Shown here piece after piece: positions 36,223-46,785 of a stretch of DNA of 64,000 nt. Location: the NCBI GenBank assembly GCA_910574455.1, contig CAJSYZ010000002.1:955671-1019670 (forward strand), given 5' to 3'. Each line of letters starts with the position of its first letter. Position 1 is the stretch's first letter. Both the position numbers and the translations under genes were made by a program. This DNA comes from Trichaptum fuscoviolaceum (Eukaryota > Basidiomycota > Agaricomycetes > Hymenochaetales > Trichaptaceae). The notes beneath the pieces are model-generated. The model saw only the letters and a list, made by a program, of their open reading frames with translations. It did not search any database and was not told the DNA's origin.

Positions 36223-37874
36223 GTGTTAGTGACTGGGGCTTATCAAGGTCATCGCAAAGTCTCTCGGACTACTAGCTCAGTTTGTCGAATCAAATTCATT
36301 TCTATGACATATTTTTGATTTACTTATATGCAGACATCAGTGGGACTTGAGGACAAGGATCAAAATGAAGGAAGGGAAGGATCTCGCGTGCCAGGCAGGA
36401 AAAGGGCGACGAACCAGTGTCTCCCTCCCGGTACTCAGGCAGGATGGACTCATATTCTATTACCTTCACTATTTCGCGCAGTTGGAAAGTCCGTCACACC
36501 ATGGCAAACTCCGGACAATAAGCTCATCAGCTCACTGTGGGGGAAAGTGTTTGATTCTGTGGAATTCAGTTACGAAACTCAGTTCGCCGATATCTGTTCT
36601 CTAGTTGAGTCAATCTAACTTATCTCCAAGTCACCTTTACCAAATTGAGATGCGATCCTTGTATTTCAGGTGGCCCAGAGATGCTCTGATAGCTGGCGCA
36701 AGAAACTTTTTGAGAAAGCTGAGCAATCAGTTGCAAGTTTTATCAGCGGCGAACAATCAAAATCAATGCGAAACGAAGCAATTGTGAAGACGTTGCAGTC
36801 GCTAGTTGACAAGAAGAAAGCCGAACCGTTTCTATGGGAAAGCTGGTATAGTATGGAGAGGGTAAGTAAAAGAGTATTTATTGTCGCATTTTGTGTCCAT
36901 GCATTGACCCTAATTGTACAGAAGCAAGGACTGTTCTGCTCTGACCTTGTGGTCTCAGTGTTGTCCGTACACATTGTCTTGGCCATGGGTCGGCATAAAA
37001 TACTGGACAGAAACACCATAGGAAAGCCTATCGGTGCCCTCGCCCTTGCGGCAACAGCGGTATCTACTTTTTTCAGCACTTATATTGTCCTTATTCGCTG
37101 ATCTTCCCATGGATAGGTCAAGGTTGCCATTGATAAACAGGTGGCTCGGTTGCAAAATATCAAAGAAGAACTTGGCGGCGCTGAGTGGTATTTCACTAGC
37201 GCTCTGTGGCAACCTCATACGGACGACTATGTTAACTTGTTGTCAAATCCCTCTTTCTTCACTGAATCAAACTGGGAAAAGGTTCGATCCCGCCTCCTAG
37301 CTTACGATGCCAGTACAGATATCGATACGAGAAAGAACACCGAACTTGTTGGATCGGGTATCACTGGCAGGGACTTCTCCTTGTATTTTGACGTTATAGA
37401 TGCAGATTCGACCTGCGAAAAAGCGTATGACGAAGACGCTGATAATTGGGAAGACGGAACCGACGGAACCGACGATAAGGGCGAAGAGCGTGAGGTGGCT
37501 GAGTATAGAGGCGAGGTGGAAGGTGATGCAGAGGACGAGCATGCTAATGCTGAGGGTGACGACAACCTGAGTGAGAGCGGGGACGAGGGAGTTGACAAGA
37601 TTGAGTGCAAGGGCGATGATGACGGCGAGGGCGATGACGACGGCGAGGGCGATGACGACGGCGAGGGCGATGACGACGGCGAGGGCGAGGACGACGGCGA
37701 GGACGACGGCGAGGGCGACGGCGATGACGGGGCGAGGACGACGGCGAGGGCGACGGCGAGGACGAGGGCGAGGGCGAGGGCAAGGACAAGGACAAGGATT
37801 TAGGTGGAGATGGTGATCATGAGGAGGACGACGCTTCAAAATGGGATTCGGCTACGGACTGCGTAGACTTCTAA
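35008..37874 (+). CDS. Intron-rich nuclear-type protein with ten micro-exons and an acidic tail
   Basis: The 5' end is unresolved; 35008 is the first exon I can place. Ten micro-exons (35008-36222), all phase 0, are followed by an exon from 36334 (TSVGLEDKDQ...), one from 36670 (VAQRCSDSWRKKL) and further exons to 37874. The C-terminal domain has FRAVGKSVTPW, LWGKVFDSVEFSYE, then GLFCSDLVVSVLSVHIVLAMGRH and IGKPIGALALAATAVKVAIDK. This resembles a large uncharacterised Agaricomycete family (similar to DUF6532-type proteins) often found beside transposons; that assignment is tentative. It ends in an acidic GDDDGEG repeat. As read, the repeat frame shifts near 37728 into an Arg/Ala tail that stops at 37803. 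The neighbouring frame continues with GEDDGEGDGEDEGEG and ends KWDSATDCVDF at 37874, which I take as the ancestral end. Confidence 0.6.
37612..37800. repeat. GAC/GGC-type coding microsatellite (acidic repeat)
   Basis: Repeats of an 18-base GGCGATGACGACGGCGAG-type unit encode GDDDGE. After GATGACGGGG at about 37727-37736 the frame slips and the same DNA reads ARTTARATARTRARARART. The repeat is the least stable part of the gene. Confidence 0.9.
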
Positions 37875-38199
37875 GGGCAAATCAATCACTAGTGAGCCTC
37901 TTCTTTTCGTTTCTGTCCGTGCGCTCAACATTATATTACCATCGACTCGCAGAGCAGTCTTCAATTCTGCATGTTCTTTGGCGTAGCAGTAGAAACAAAG
38001 GCACGGCAGCGAAATGTGGCCTGCCACTGCCCGTCACGGAAGAGGTTCAGGATAATGTCGTGGCGGATCCCATGATAGCGACTGCTATGCTTAGTCTTGC
38101 GTAAATGACTGATGTACTTGAACGCTGAGGCACTGATAGCTACATAATGTTGTCTTATATATTTCTGATGCAATGAAATACTTGGAACGTTCTTATGCA
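37875..38199. other. No supportable gene
   Basis: Only short open frames follow the acidic-tail stop codon. The stretch is probably the 3' flank of the micro-exon gene. Confidence 0.4.
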
Positions 38200-38450
38200 C
38201 TTAGACTCTTGAGCACTGCAATTTGTCTTACAACACTTGTCTACTGCTGTAATTAAAGGATGATACACTGGAGCACTGGGGTGCAGAATGCCTGAAACAC
38301 TTAGAGCACTGATTCAGCCATCTTTCCTTATTTAAGCCAGCCCGCACTTATTTCAGCCAACTTGTCCTGAATAATGGGAGGACATGCATGAATAAGTAAA
38401 GCTTGCCTTATTTAAGACTTCAGTCTCTCAGGACGTTTAAGTAACACTTA
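38200..38450. repeat. Right subterminal region, related to 4.58-4.75 kb
   Basis: Read from the right end inward it has CTGAAATAA (complement of 38348-38356), CAGTGCTC (complement of 38304-38311) and GTGTTTCAGG (complement of 38291-38300). These are the motifs seen inside the left inverted repeat, at similar distances. No gene is present. Confidence 0.5.
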
Positions 38451-38480
38451 AGTCACTTTCAGCAGAAAGTAGTTTCCCTG
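38451..38480 (-). repeat. Terminal inverted repeat, right end
   Basis: The reverse complement begins CAGGGAAACTACTTTCTGCT and matches the left repeat at 4550 over 23 of 30 bases (10 of the outermost 10). See the left repeat for interpretation. Confidence 0.55.
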
Positions 38481-38488
38481 ATGTGTAT
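38481..38488. repeat. Candidate 8-bp target-site duplication, right copy
   Basis: ATGTGTAT, against ACGTGCAT at 4542-4549. The two differences are C to T, as expected from cytosine deamination after insertion. Confidence 0.45.
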
Positions 38489-39219
38489 TACTTCATCCGA
38501 GTCGTTGCTGAGTAGACGATGTTTCCTTTTCAAGATCTCTCCCTCTCACCATCATCTCGGCCACAAAATAAGTCGAAATGACGGACAGAGCCTTCCGGAA
38601 CATAGAATATGTTGGCCACCGGCAACGTCGTCGAACTCGGAGCTTACGCGCAAATTCCGTGCGGAGGACGAGCTGGAAAAGGGAAGCACAATCGCAAGCC
38701 GCAGGCTCGGAAAAGTCATGAGGTCCGCAACAACGCAACGAACAGTGCATCTCTCATCAAAATTGAACACGGCTGGCGCTGTTGAGGCACGTAACCGGCG
38801 TCATACAATATCGTTCTCCAAAGCTATCAACAACTACCAACAGATGCTTGTACCTGGCGAGGTAGCACTTGACGCTCGAATCCCTCGCGTTGCTGGCCTC
38901 TTTGCAGATCTGGGCTGTTCAACCCAACGGCCGTTCGAGTTATACGTAACATGCACCCGCATGCTTGGGCTATCATGTTATGCGGAGGAAGCATGGCTCG
39001 CGAAGTTATGTATGGAATCAGGGATTGTGCTGGCTTGTATACCGGATGTCACACCCCAAGCTTATGGTGCCTCACTTCCCCCGGTTTGCGGCCCTCTCAG
39101 GTCCGGACTCTTTCCGGAACCAAGACAGCAATGGAATTGCCTCCGCTCCAAGTCCGCTTGATTTGTGCAAGTGCACCGAGCCTAAATCTATTTTTGCGCT
39201 ACCATCGGCTTGGTAGACG
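38489..39219. other. Flank of the block; unconvincing open frame
   Basis: A 226-codon plus-strand frame (38481-39161) covers most of this stretch. It has no recognisable domain and codon use unlike the clear genes, and its ATG overlaps the candidate target-site duplication. I do not call it a gene, but a degraded coding sequence is possible. Confidence 0.3.
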
Positions 39220-39226
39220 TATAAAA
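39220..39226 (+). promoter_or_regulatory. TATA box of the DNxAWG small gene A
   Basis: TATAAAA within GACGTATAAAATG, 154 bases upstream of the ATG at 39380. The same GACGTATAAAA context precedes gene B at 44351-44361. Confidence 0.6.
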
Positions 39227-39379
39227 TGCCTGACTGCAGTCCCCCCAAAGAACATCAGCATCTCCAGTGTCCTCCGCCTTCACAACAGCGCACTACTCTC
39301 AAAGCACTCTCAAAGCACTTTTCGATCCTACTCGATTAACTCCAGCAGTCCTCGATACTCCAGAGCCTCTATCGTCACT

Positions 39380-39784
39380 ATGTTCAACAAGCTTAGCATC
39401 TCTACCTCGCGCTCTTCGCAGAAGGTACGTACATGTTACCTTTTCATATTGGAATATGTAGCTAATATGTTTCTGTAATGTAGACGTCTTCTACCACACC
39501 TTCAGTGAACACATCACCTGTGTCGTCGATCCACCGGGTGTTCCAAATGGTATGTTCTTTTCCTATGTACAACACAAGACTCGCACTCACGTTCGCATAG
39601 CATCGTCAGGGTGCCATTCAATCACAAAGCACTTTAGCGTCCTTCAACTCTGCCATCGTGAGTGACTAGCATCTGGCTTGTTGACATTCTAGTCCTTACC
39701 TACCTACCCGTCCTTTAGGCAGAGGATATGGATGATGACAATGTTGCATGGGGTCCCGTCCGCGCAAAGAAATCTCGCTCGTAA
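39380..39784 (+). CDS. Small four-exon protein with C-terminal DNVAWG motif (gene A)
   Basis: Four exons (39380-39424, 39484-39549, 39601-39657, 39719-39784), all introns phase 0, give 77 residues. The N-terminus is MFNKLSISTSRSSQK. The middle is Ser/Thr/Gln-rich, and the last exon encodes AEDMDDDNVAWGPVRAKKSR and a final Ser. There is no signal peptide and no CaaX end, so it is not a typical mating pheromone precursor. Each splice junction has a consensus donor and a TAG acceptor, and a TATA box lies upstream, so I consider it a real expressed gene. Gene B at 44399 has the same exon number, phases and ending motif. Function is unknown to me; an acidic patch followed by W-G and basic residues suggests a short interaction motif or a nuclear protein. 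Confidence 0.75.
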
Positions 39785-40294
39785 TCCTCCCCCTGTATGG
39801 TTAGATGATTTCTTCTCTCTTTCATCACTGCATACCCAGGGACTTCGAGCGCTACAATCAAAATTGTATTAACACTGTAACCTTATACCGTATCTTCTCT
39901 TTATTGCACCTTTCACTCCATTGGTTTCCTGATTAATCGCTGTGACTTGTAGTTTATACTGTAGGGCTCAGTGTATTGGATTGCGGGAAAAAAAGTTGTT
40001 TATTCAAATCTTTGATGTTGTGGGATCGCCGGATCAATTGTTCCTGAGCATTCAAGTCGTCAAGGTACCTACTCAAATCCTATTCCTAGGCCTCCGAGCA
40101 CTCCCTTGACAGGCCTATTCGACTTCCCTGCCTCCTCCATCAAAGCTGTTCCGAGTCCATGACCTTTACGATTTGTCCTACCAACGCCCTACATCACTGG
40201 CAGTGTCTTTGAATAGAGATCGACGCTCGACTATTATGGTGAACTCTAAAGATACGCTGTGTGCTATCCGGCTGACCTTGAAGAGAGAGTCAGA
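39785..40294. other. No gene seen
   Basis: 3' flank of gene A and intergenic sequence. One isolated CACTGGCAGTG (40195-40205) is one of the few outside the accessory block. Confidence 0.4.
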
Positions 40295-40576
40295 ATGCGC
40301 TTTGTGCGTACCACATTAGGGCTGCTCTCGACCGTCCTAACGATCGTCACCGTGAATGACTCCGCGAACGATCATCTCTTACGGCAAACCTAGCTTCCAG
40401 ATAGCGGCGACATAGAGTTCTTCGGAGGCAATTACATCGACTCTACGTACGCAGACGCTCGTACGTAGGACATTCTTCACACAAACGGCCGCGCGATAGC
40501 AAAAGTCGACACCGAGGGCCCCACCTGCGGTGATTGCACGTTTCATATGCTTGAGCAGATTATCCGCCTTCCGTGA
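40295..40576 (+). pseudogene. Possible secreted-protein pseudogene
   Basis: From the ATG at 40295 the frame begins MRFVRTTLGLLSTVLTIVTV, a plausible signal peptide. It then continues for 94 codons with only two interruptions (TAG at 40391 and another about 25 codons on). Segments such as GDIEFFGGNYIDSTYADART and GPTCGDCTFHMLEQI read like real protein. I do not recognise the family. A chance open stretch cannot be excluded. Confidence 0.3.
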
Positions 40577-43500
40577 CTTCGTCTTTTACAGATAGATAGG
40601 TTTTGTACAGCCCGCGGCACAGCTGAACGAGTTTTACTGTAACTGGGGACGGTGTTCCCAGAATAATATTTTGAGGAGCTTCGATGACGTTTATTTCCGG
40701 AAGACGTTCATTCCGCCTGGTGTATCTTTAGCACATACACCTTCGAAGAGCTGATCTGATGAGTGTAGCTGTGAGTGAAGCTTCGTTCGGCAGCGGAGAC
40801 AGATAGGCCAAAGGCGAAGGCATTGAGGACTACCACAGGCACTGACAGCATAGCGGGCCGACGACTGAGGCTTAAAATACACGTCGAGGATATGTGCGGT
40901 AAAGTATCAGTTGTCAATGGGCAAGTGCTCAAAAGGGTAGAACAAAACACGCTTGAGGGAAGGGTAAGTTTGTCCTCTGGAAGCTCATTTGTCCTCCTAT
41001 TTGACGACCGACGGAGTCATTGGTACCCATTTCATAGGAAACAGAAGCAGTACTGTAGTGATATGGAAGATAGTTTTTCACGTTTACGAAAGGCATCTCC
41101 GATCGAGGATTGCGACTCGCCTGACCATATTCTCGAAGCAATGCCCCCCCCCCTTTTTCTTTCGATCACCCGTGGCAAGAGGTCTGATTCCGGACCTGAA
41201 AAGATTAAGTTTCAGAGCACCGGGAAGGGAAGCACTGGCAGAACAGACACAGCCAAGATTGCAGAAGATGATCAAGTCCAAATAGCCGCCTCTGGAAGCA
41301 GAATGGTCTTGCTTCTGATTGTGCAGTATCCTGGCTTTGGTGAAAAAGAGCATATGTCGTATAAGACTGGCATTGAGCATAGCAGTCGTGAGAGAAGGAT
41401 CGAAAGGGTGCACACAAGTTGGGTAACCAGGCATACACCGGGATGGAGAACGTCGGCGCAACCCGATGACCACCTTCGAAAACGAGCTCTGACGCTCAAC
41501 ACGGCGGCGTATTCTATGATGGAAATCAGTTTTCAGTAGTGTTAGTAAGGCTCAATCGTTGAAAGCCGATTGTACGTTACGATCATCCTACCCATCCCCG
41601 ACACGCGGGATGAAAGGAGTGTTTCGTTCCGTTTGTGTTTCTGCAGAAGAGAGGACTGAAGGTAGGAGAGGGGCGTTCTCATTGTGAGTAAGATATTACA
41701 GGTATCAGTACTGCAATCTTCCGACCCCAGCGGAAGGCTTGCGAAAACTGTCCACCATCGTGAATAGAATAGGATCCTCGAATGGTAATTATGCGCGCCA
41801 CTGCGGTGTTTCTTCTCCTTAGGATGAACAATATCATCTCCACTCAGATCATCACTCAGGAAGCATTTATGTGAGCAGGCTATGGGGGCGAGGGGGTGGC
41901 GACGCAGCCAGATCGTAACAAAACCCTGCGGTAGGCGTGAGTTGCACATGGAGGAATTGCCTAATAGACTGTGTTAGCTTCATGTCTCTACTTCTTGAGA
42001 TGTGGTGCCTTACTGACAGCTGCCGGGTAGTCTCGATCGCTTGGAAAGAGGAAGGGAAGGTCGCATGTTCATCAGGCACCTTGGGAGAAGAGTGAATATA
42101 GATCGAGGTCCAGAGATTGCCATTCAGAACTGCGTCGAGCGTAGGTTTGATGGCTGGGGTACTCGGCCAACAGAAGTTCAGTGGGACACTGAAGAAGAAC
42201 CGGCAAAATTCTACGCCCGGGTCGTTCCAGAACGCACTGTACAGAGAAGTGAGGGGGATGGGTGCAGTGGGTATTGGTAAGGATATATGCCCGTCGAAGG
42301 TACGTACATCAAGTATTCGTTCCGTTGTGCGTTCGCCAAAAAGCAAATCTCTCCCAGCCTTCGTGCTTCTTCGTAAGTCGAGACATCAAGTATCAAACAC
42401 GGTTCGTGTAGACTCGTACCATTCATGCTTAGCCGACGCTCCGAGCAGTTGTCAACGCTCACAATATCCGCTGCATAAGCAGCCTCCACGACCAAGAATA
42501 CTGAATGGAGATGGTGATCGGTGCGCTTGTTGAGATTGGATAGTGCCGCAAACAGGGTAGACGGCGAATGAGGTGTACCACATTTCAATTGTCAAGTAAA
42601 TAACTGGCCGACCCCGCACCAACACCGATCATAAGCTCGAAAAGGCAAATTGTCCCATGGTCAACATCGCCCTCGAGCCTATCCGGGCGCCAAGGGCGGT
42701 GGAATGAATGTCGGGTTGTGGCGTCTTCCCTCCAGAAAGCAATCAAGACGAGTCTAGGGTAACTTCGCTCTGCATGACTCCAGACCCGCGGACTCCGCAA
42801 CCTCCGCAGTAATAGTTGGTTCGTCACCTTCACGCTCACTGCCCCGGGTTCAGCGTAGCGTAAACGGGAGAGGCGGCCTGCCATGATTCTGGCCCCTTAC
42901 CATTACTGGACATTTCTTCACTCGCGCGAGACACGCGTGACTAAAACACTTGCGAGACAAATCGCGCACGTCAAGGGCCGTGCGCATGACATAGATTAGC
43001 TGGATGATGAAGTCCAGATATCGTCAAGTTCTTCATGGCTCAACTGAAGAGGCAATAAAATGACTGTCTCCTGACTTCGAGAATCCTTTTTTCCAGGAAT
43101 AAGCGAGCATTCCCAGCGATCGCGGAACCAATCGTTTGTTTTCTTTGCGGTGTTTCAAGGCGTCCATTATGTCGTAGATTTGCGCGTTCGTCGGGCATTC
43201 GGGCTACACATGGAAAACGGCGGGAAAGCGGAAGGCCAGCGCCCCACTTATGTGCATAATGCCTGACGTATTATGCCTAACTGTAGTGGGCATAGGAGAT
43301 GCTGCGCACAAAAGATCGCCCCGATGTTTGAAGTTTTCTAGGAAGCTCCATTTCAAGTAATGTGCGCAGACTACGGCTTACTGGCAATGATCGAGTTCAT
43401 TACGTTGAGTAACAGTACTTATAGGTCATTGGAGCGCACCTAATGAAGTCGGGCTTGGGTGATCTGTTCATAGCTACGTATGAGCCGAAGTGGTCGACAG

Positions 43501-44354
43501 ACAACGAAGCACGTCAGATGTCGGCCGATCTATTGACTGCTTGTCTGTTAGGCGACATACAATTCGACTCGAAGCCTGGAGCTCACGATGTTATTCTCAA
43601 ATCTAAACTCCTAAGAAATTTGCCGCCGCCGCCTCTGCTATGCATATTCAAGCCACTGATGCGCCCAAATTAATTAGCTTGCGTGATGCAAGAGAAGGAG
43701 ATTAGTGGAGCACATACCGGCGTGGCTGTCCATGTAAGACGAACAGTATGATCGAAGCTGCGGATTGTAGCGCACAAGTGATGTCCAGACATTATGTGCG
43801 AAAGTCAGAGCTAAATATGTTCCTCCACTGAAACTTTTGAAGTTTTATACCCCGGCGTGGATATGCCTCCACCCTAATGTCTTGGCTCTCTTGAGGGTCT
43901 GATATCATAAGATGCCTAATAGCGAGTGTAGCGTTAAGAAGTGAATAATGCTGTACATTCAATGGCGTATCTGGATCACGGGATACAGCGGCAGAAAGGG
44001 AGGAATGGTGAATGGAAGGGACGCCGAAAGGAAGGAAACATATGTCTTGCGGCTTAGTCTTTTTTAGACTACTTTAGGTTCCCTGATGTCGGCATTACAT
44101 GCGGCGGACAGATATATGGCTGGACGAATGAGGTCTCACCAAACGCCAATGGTATATATGTAGCTGGCCATGTCCGGTCTTCCTGCCAGGCTACCTCCCG
44201 CATCCTACCCCTTCAACCCCCTTCTCCTCATCGGTGTTTGCGCGCTCTGGAATCCATGTCCATTGCTTCGTAAGACCTAAACGGTGAAATCCAGACCTCG
44301 TCCTCTCTAGCGGTACCTGTTCCTAGCGAATGCACACCTGATCCCTCTTCGACG
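40577..44354. other. Gene-poor region with unassigned open frames
   Basis: The longest frames are 40775-41539 (+, 254 codons), 41867-42346 (-, 159 codons) and 42585-42884 (-, 99 codons). The minus frame at 41867 contains SLPIPTAPIPLTSLYSAFW, which faintly recalls fungal wax-synthase-like acyltransferases, but the expected His motif was not found. None is supported well enough to call. The rest shows no structure I can name. Confidence 0.3.
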
Positions 44355-44361
44355 TATAAAA
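44355..44361 (+). promoter_or_regulatory. TATA box of the DNxAWG small gene B
   Basis: TATAAAA in the context CGACGTATAAAAG, 38 bases before the ATG, which implies a very short leader. Confidence 0.55.
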
Positions 44362-44398
44362 GACTATCAAACGACTTTCACGCCTCATCACGCCCATC

Positions 44399-44953
44399 AT
44401 GTCTACACACTACAACCAACCACTAAATGTCCAAACCTCCTGGGATTCAACATCCGTATGTGAACATTAATGGTGTCCGTAGCTTTTCAGTGTTGAATGG
44501 CCTTGGGCTCCACAGGACTACCAAAAGTACTCCACGGATTACTATGAGACTGGACGACACAGCTCCCGACATGGCTCACGCCGTGTGTCGAGGTCTTTCT
44601 TGAAGTCGATAGGTAGAAGTCTGTGCAGGCTGTTCGGCTCAGTGAGTTCACTCATCATATCCAGCAACGGTACGTAGTGTGCTCAATATCGACAGTCTTC
44701 TCCCAAGCATAAGAACCCGAGCGTCGACAGCCTTGCATATAGTGATCACTCCATAGTGAGTTCCATCTCTGCGCAATGTCAGAACAAACTGATAGTGATC
44801 GCTTGCATGATTAAGTTTGAAGCAGAGATGCTAGAGGAGGATAACATGGCTTGGGGGTCCCCTCCGTCTCGGAAACGCAAAGCGCGTCGAACGAAAACAA
44901 ACAAAGAGAGCCCCAGCAGCCCCGACTCGGATACACCTCGATCCTGTTTCTGA
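44399..44953 (+). CDS. Small four-exon protein with C-terminal DNMAWG motif (gene B)
   Basis: Exons 44399-44455, 44516-44641, 44696-44755 and 44828-44953, all phase 0, give 122 residues. The first exon encodes MSTHYNQPLNVQTSWDSTS. The second is rich in Tyr, Ser and Arg (SRHGSRRVSRSFLKSIGRSL). The last begins MLEEDNMAWGSPPSRKRKAR and ends with a Ser/Pro-rich tail and a terminal Cys-Phe. The D/E-x-x-DN-x-AWG motif followed by a basic stretch matches gene A, 4.6 kb upstream. Exon 3 could start at an alternative acceptor, but the chosen one keeps the frame open. Neither signal peptide nor membrane segment is present. Function unknown. Confidence 0.7.
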
Positions 44954-45897
44954 TCTTCCATTGCCTCGGTACTGGACGTTATTCTTCACGTATGATCTTC
45001 GATCTTTTCGTTTTCGTTGCACGGCCTTGCATGTATTCTTATCCACTTCCAAACTTGAGCAATTGTAAGATTAACAGCAGCTTTTCAGCAGAAGAACTGT
45101 TAGCCGGCTTGAGCTTCTATCATTCCGCGGAGACATCCATGAATCGGTCGCTAAGAGAAGTCGGGCACGGGGGAAGACATCCACCGGCGGATTCAGCACG
45201 TAAACTGAGCTTCTCTTTCTATCATGTGATTGCCCTAGGAGGCTTCCATCGCCTTCACCGCGCCGCTGTCAATGTGAATGATTGTCGAGTTACAGGACAT
45301 TTCGACAATGCCAGCCGACCGCACGACCACGAAGATCTTTGCCATGATGAATAACCAACAGCCTGAGGGTGCATGCGGTGAGCCTGGGAAATCTTGAAAA
45401 TAGGTGTTCGCCGTGGAAATCTCGAAGAGCATGGCCGCTCATAAGATATTTTTGCAATATGACTTCGCTTTGCCAAACAGGTACTAGACAGTCTCGAAAG
45501 CAAGGGACATGGAAGTCCAGACTGCGTTGGCAAGGAAGAGAAAGCCTGACATGGGTTGCCAACAAAGAGGGCCACATATCCGAGGACCAGCATATATCGA
45601 TTGATGAGGTTGGAAGCAAAGTATGCAGGTTGGCAAAACCGACATCTTCCGTAAGATTGTCATAAGAGCCATGAGTCTCCAGAGAGTCCTGGACATCCCG
45701 TACGCTTCAACCAAAGGACATGAAGATATCTTCTTTACTCTATTTGCATTTCGAATGCCGCAAACTTGAGACAAACTTGCGCAAATAATCTTTGTAGTGC
45801 GCCCATCAGCATCTATCAACGAGGTGAATATGGGTACGCACATGGTCACCACGCTTCGAATGATTGAGGTTCATGAACGGATAGCCGCCCCGAGCGG
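44954..45897. other. No supportable gene
   Basis: Overlapping minus-strand frames of 109-122 codons between 45255 and 45852 contain hydrophobic stretches (for example MLVLGYVALFVGNPCQAF). They could be exons of a decayed membrane protein, but I could not join them into a gene. Confidence 0.3.
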
Positions 45898-46785
45898 TTA
45901 ATCAGAAAGCAAAGGTGCAGACGGAGCGGGTACTTCACGTTCCATAATCCGCGCTAAGCCCTCAAGCCCAAAAATCGCATCATTGGCTTCATCTCCTTTG
46001 TCGACATCCAATTTAACCATCTCCCTTCCAAACACCCGACCGAACGACTCGACCAACGCCGGAATCTCATCCTCAACAGTAATTTCCGCCTCTGACTTCT
46101 TCGTACTCCTTCCAGCGATTGCACCTGCCTTCACATCATCCAGACCGCAGGCTATGATAGAGTCGAACCATGCAAGAGGCTCCCTCGTCACATTGAGCGC
46201 GAAACCGTGTGTCGTGAGCCGGTGTCGTACTTGCACACCGATGCTCGCGACCTTTGTATGCGCATCAAGGAAAACGCCTGTATGTTCTGACGGCGAAGAT
46301 GAGATTCCATGTGTCCCACGTAAATGCTCTTGCAGCGTCCGTTGAATACGGCAGATGTAGTCTCGGATGGAGATGGCCGGCGTGGTGCGCCCCAGGTCTA
46401 GTAAAGGGTACCCAACAATCTGACCCGGGCCATGATAGGTCAGCTGTCCGCCCCTCTGGGTCGCCTCGAAGTCAGCGCCCATCCGCCGCAGTCTCGTTCG
46501 TTCTTCTCGGATTTCATCTTCCAATTGGCGCCTTCCCGCTGTGAAGACTGGCCGGTGCTGCAGGAGAAGGAGGTAATCACGGTGATCTTTTGCACCACGA
46601 CGTCGGGCTAATTGCGCCCCGTGGATGAGTTCTTGAAGTGCCAGAGTTTGGATGTATGGCAATGGACTCCTGAAGAAATGATAGAAGATCGGTTGCAAAC
46701 TCATGGTTGGTATCAAATGTTTCTCGTAGAGTTTGATGCGCGGACACCCTGTGAGACAAGAGATCGAGTTAAACGAGCTAGCCAA
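45898..46785 (-). CDS. LIP2: Lipoyl(octanoyl) transferase, mitochondrial
   Basis: An intron-free gene of 295 codons. It transfers the octanoyl group from acyl-carrier protein to the lipoyl domain of target proteins (in yeast first the glycine-cleavage H protein), the first step of protein lipoylation in mitochondria. The LipB signature is complete: LLLLQHRPVFTAGRR, GGQLTYHGPGQIVGYPLLDL (RGGx2T-x-HGPGQ type), the active-site Lys in HTKVASIGVQVRHRLTTHGFALNV, and the active-site Cys in IIACGL. The family usually begins with the sequence seen from the second ATG (MSLQPIFYHFFRSPLPY, complement of 46704). The first 27 residues may therefore be a short targeting extension or not translated. It is transcribed divergently from the MFS gene, 849 bases away. 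Confidence 0.93.
   Translation of the reverse strand: MASSFNSISCLTGCPRIKLYEKHLIPTMSLQPIFYHFFRSPLPYIQTLALQELIHGAQLARRRGAKDHRDYLLLLQHRPVFTAGRRQLEDEIREERTRLRRMGADFEATQRGGQLTYHGPGQIVGYPLLDLGRTTPAISIRDYICRIQRTLQEHLRGTHGISSSPSEHTGVFLDAHTKVASIGVQVRHRLTTHGFALNVTREPLAWFDSIIACGLDDVKAGAIAGRSTKKSEAEITVEDEIPALVESFGRVFGREMVKLDVDKGDEANDAIFGLEGLARIMEREVPAPSAPLLSD

Noticed and set aside
37297..37839. Pro/Arg-rich minus-strand frames and a plus-strand RAMTTARAM repeat frame
   Set aside because: They are other-frame readings of the acidic GAC/GGC repeat with no independent support.
39380..44953. Mating pheromone precursors for the two small genes
   Set aside because: Neither ends in a CaaX box and neither has the usual short pheromone layout; both have four exons.
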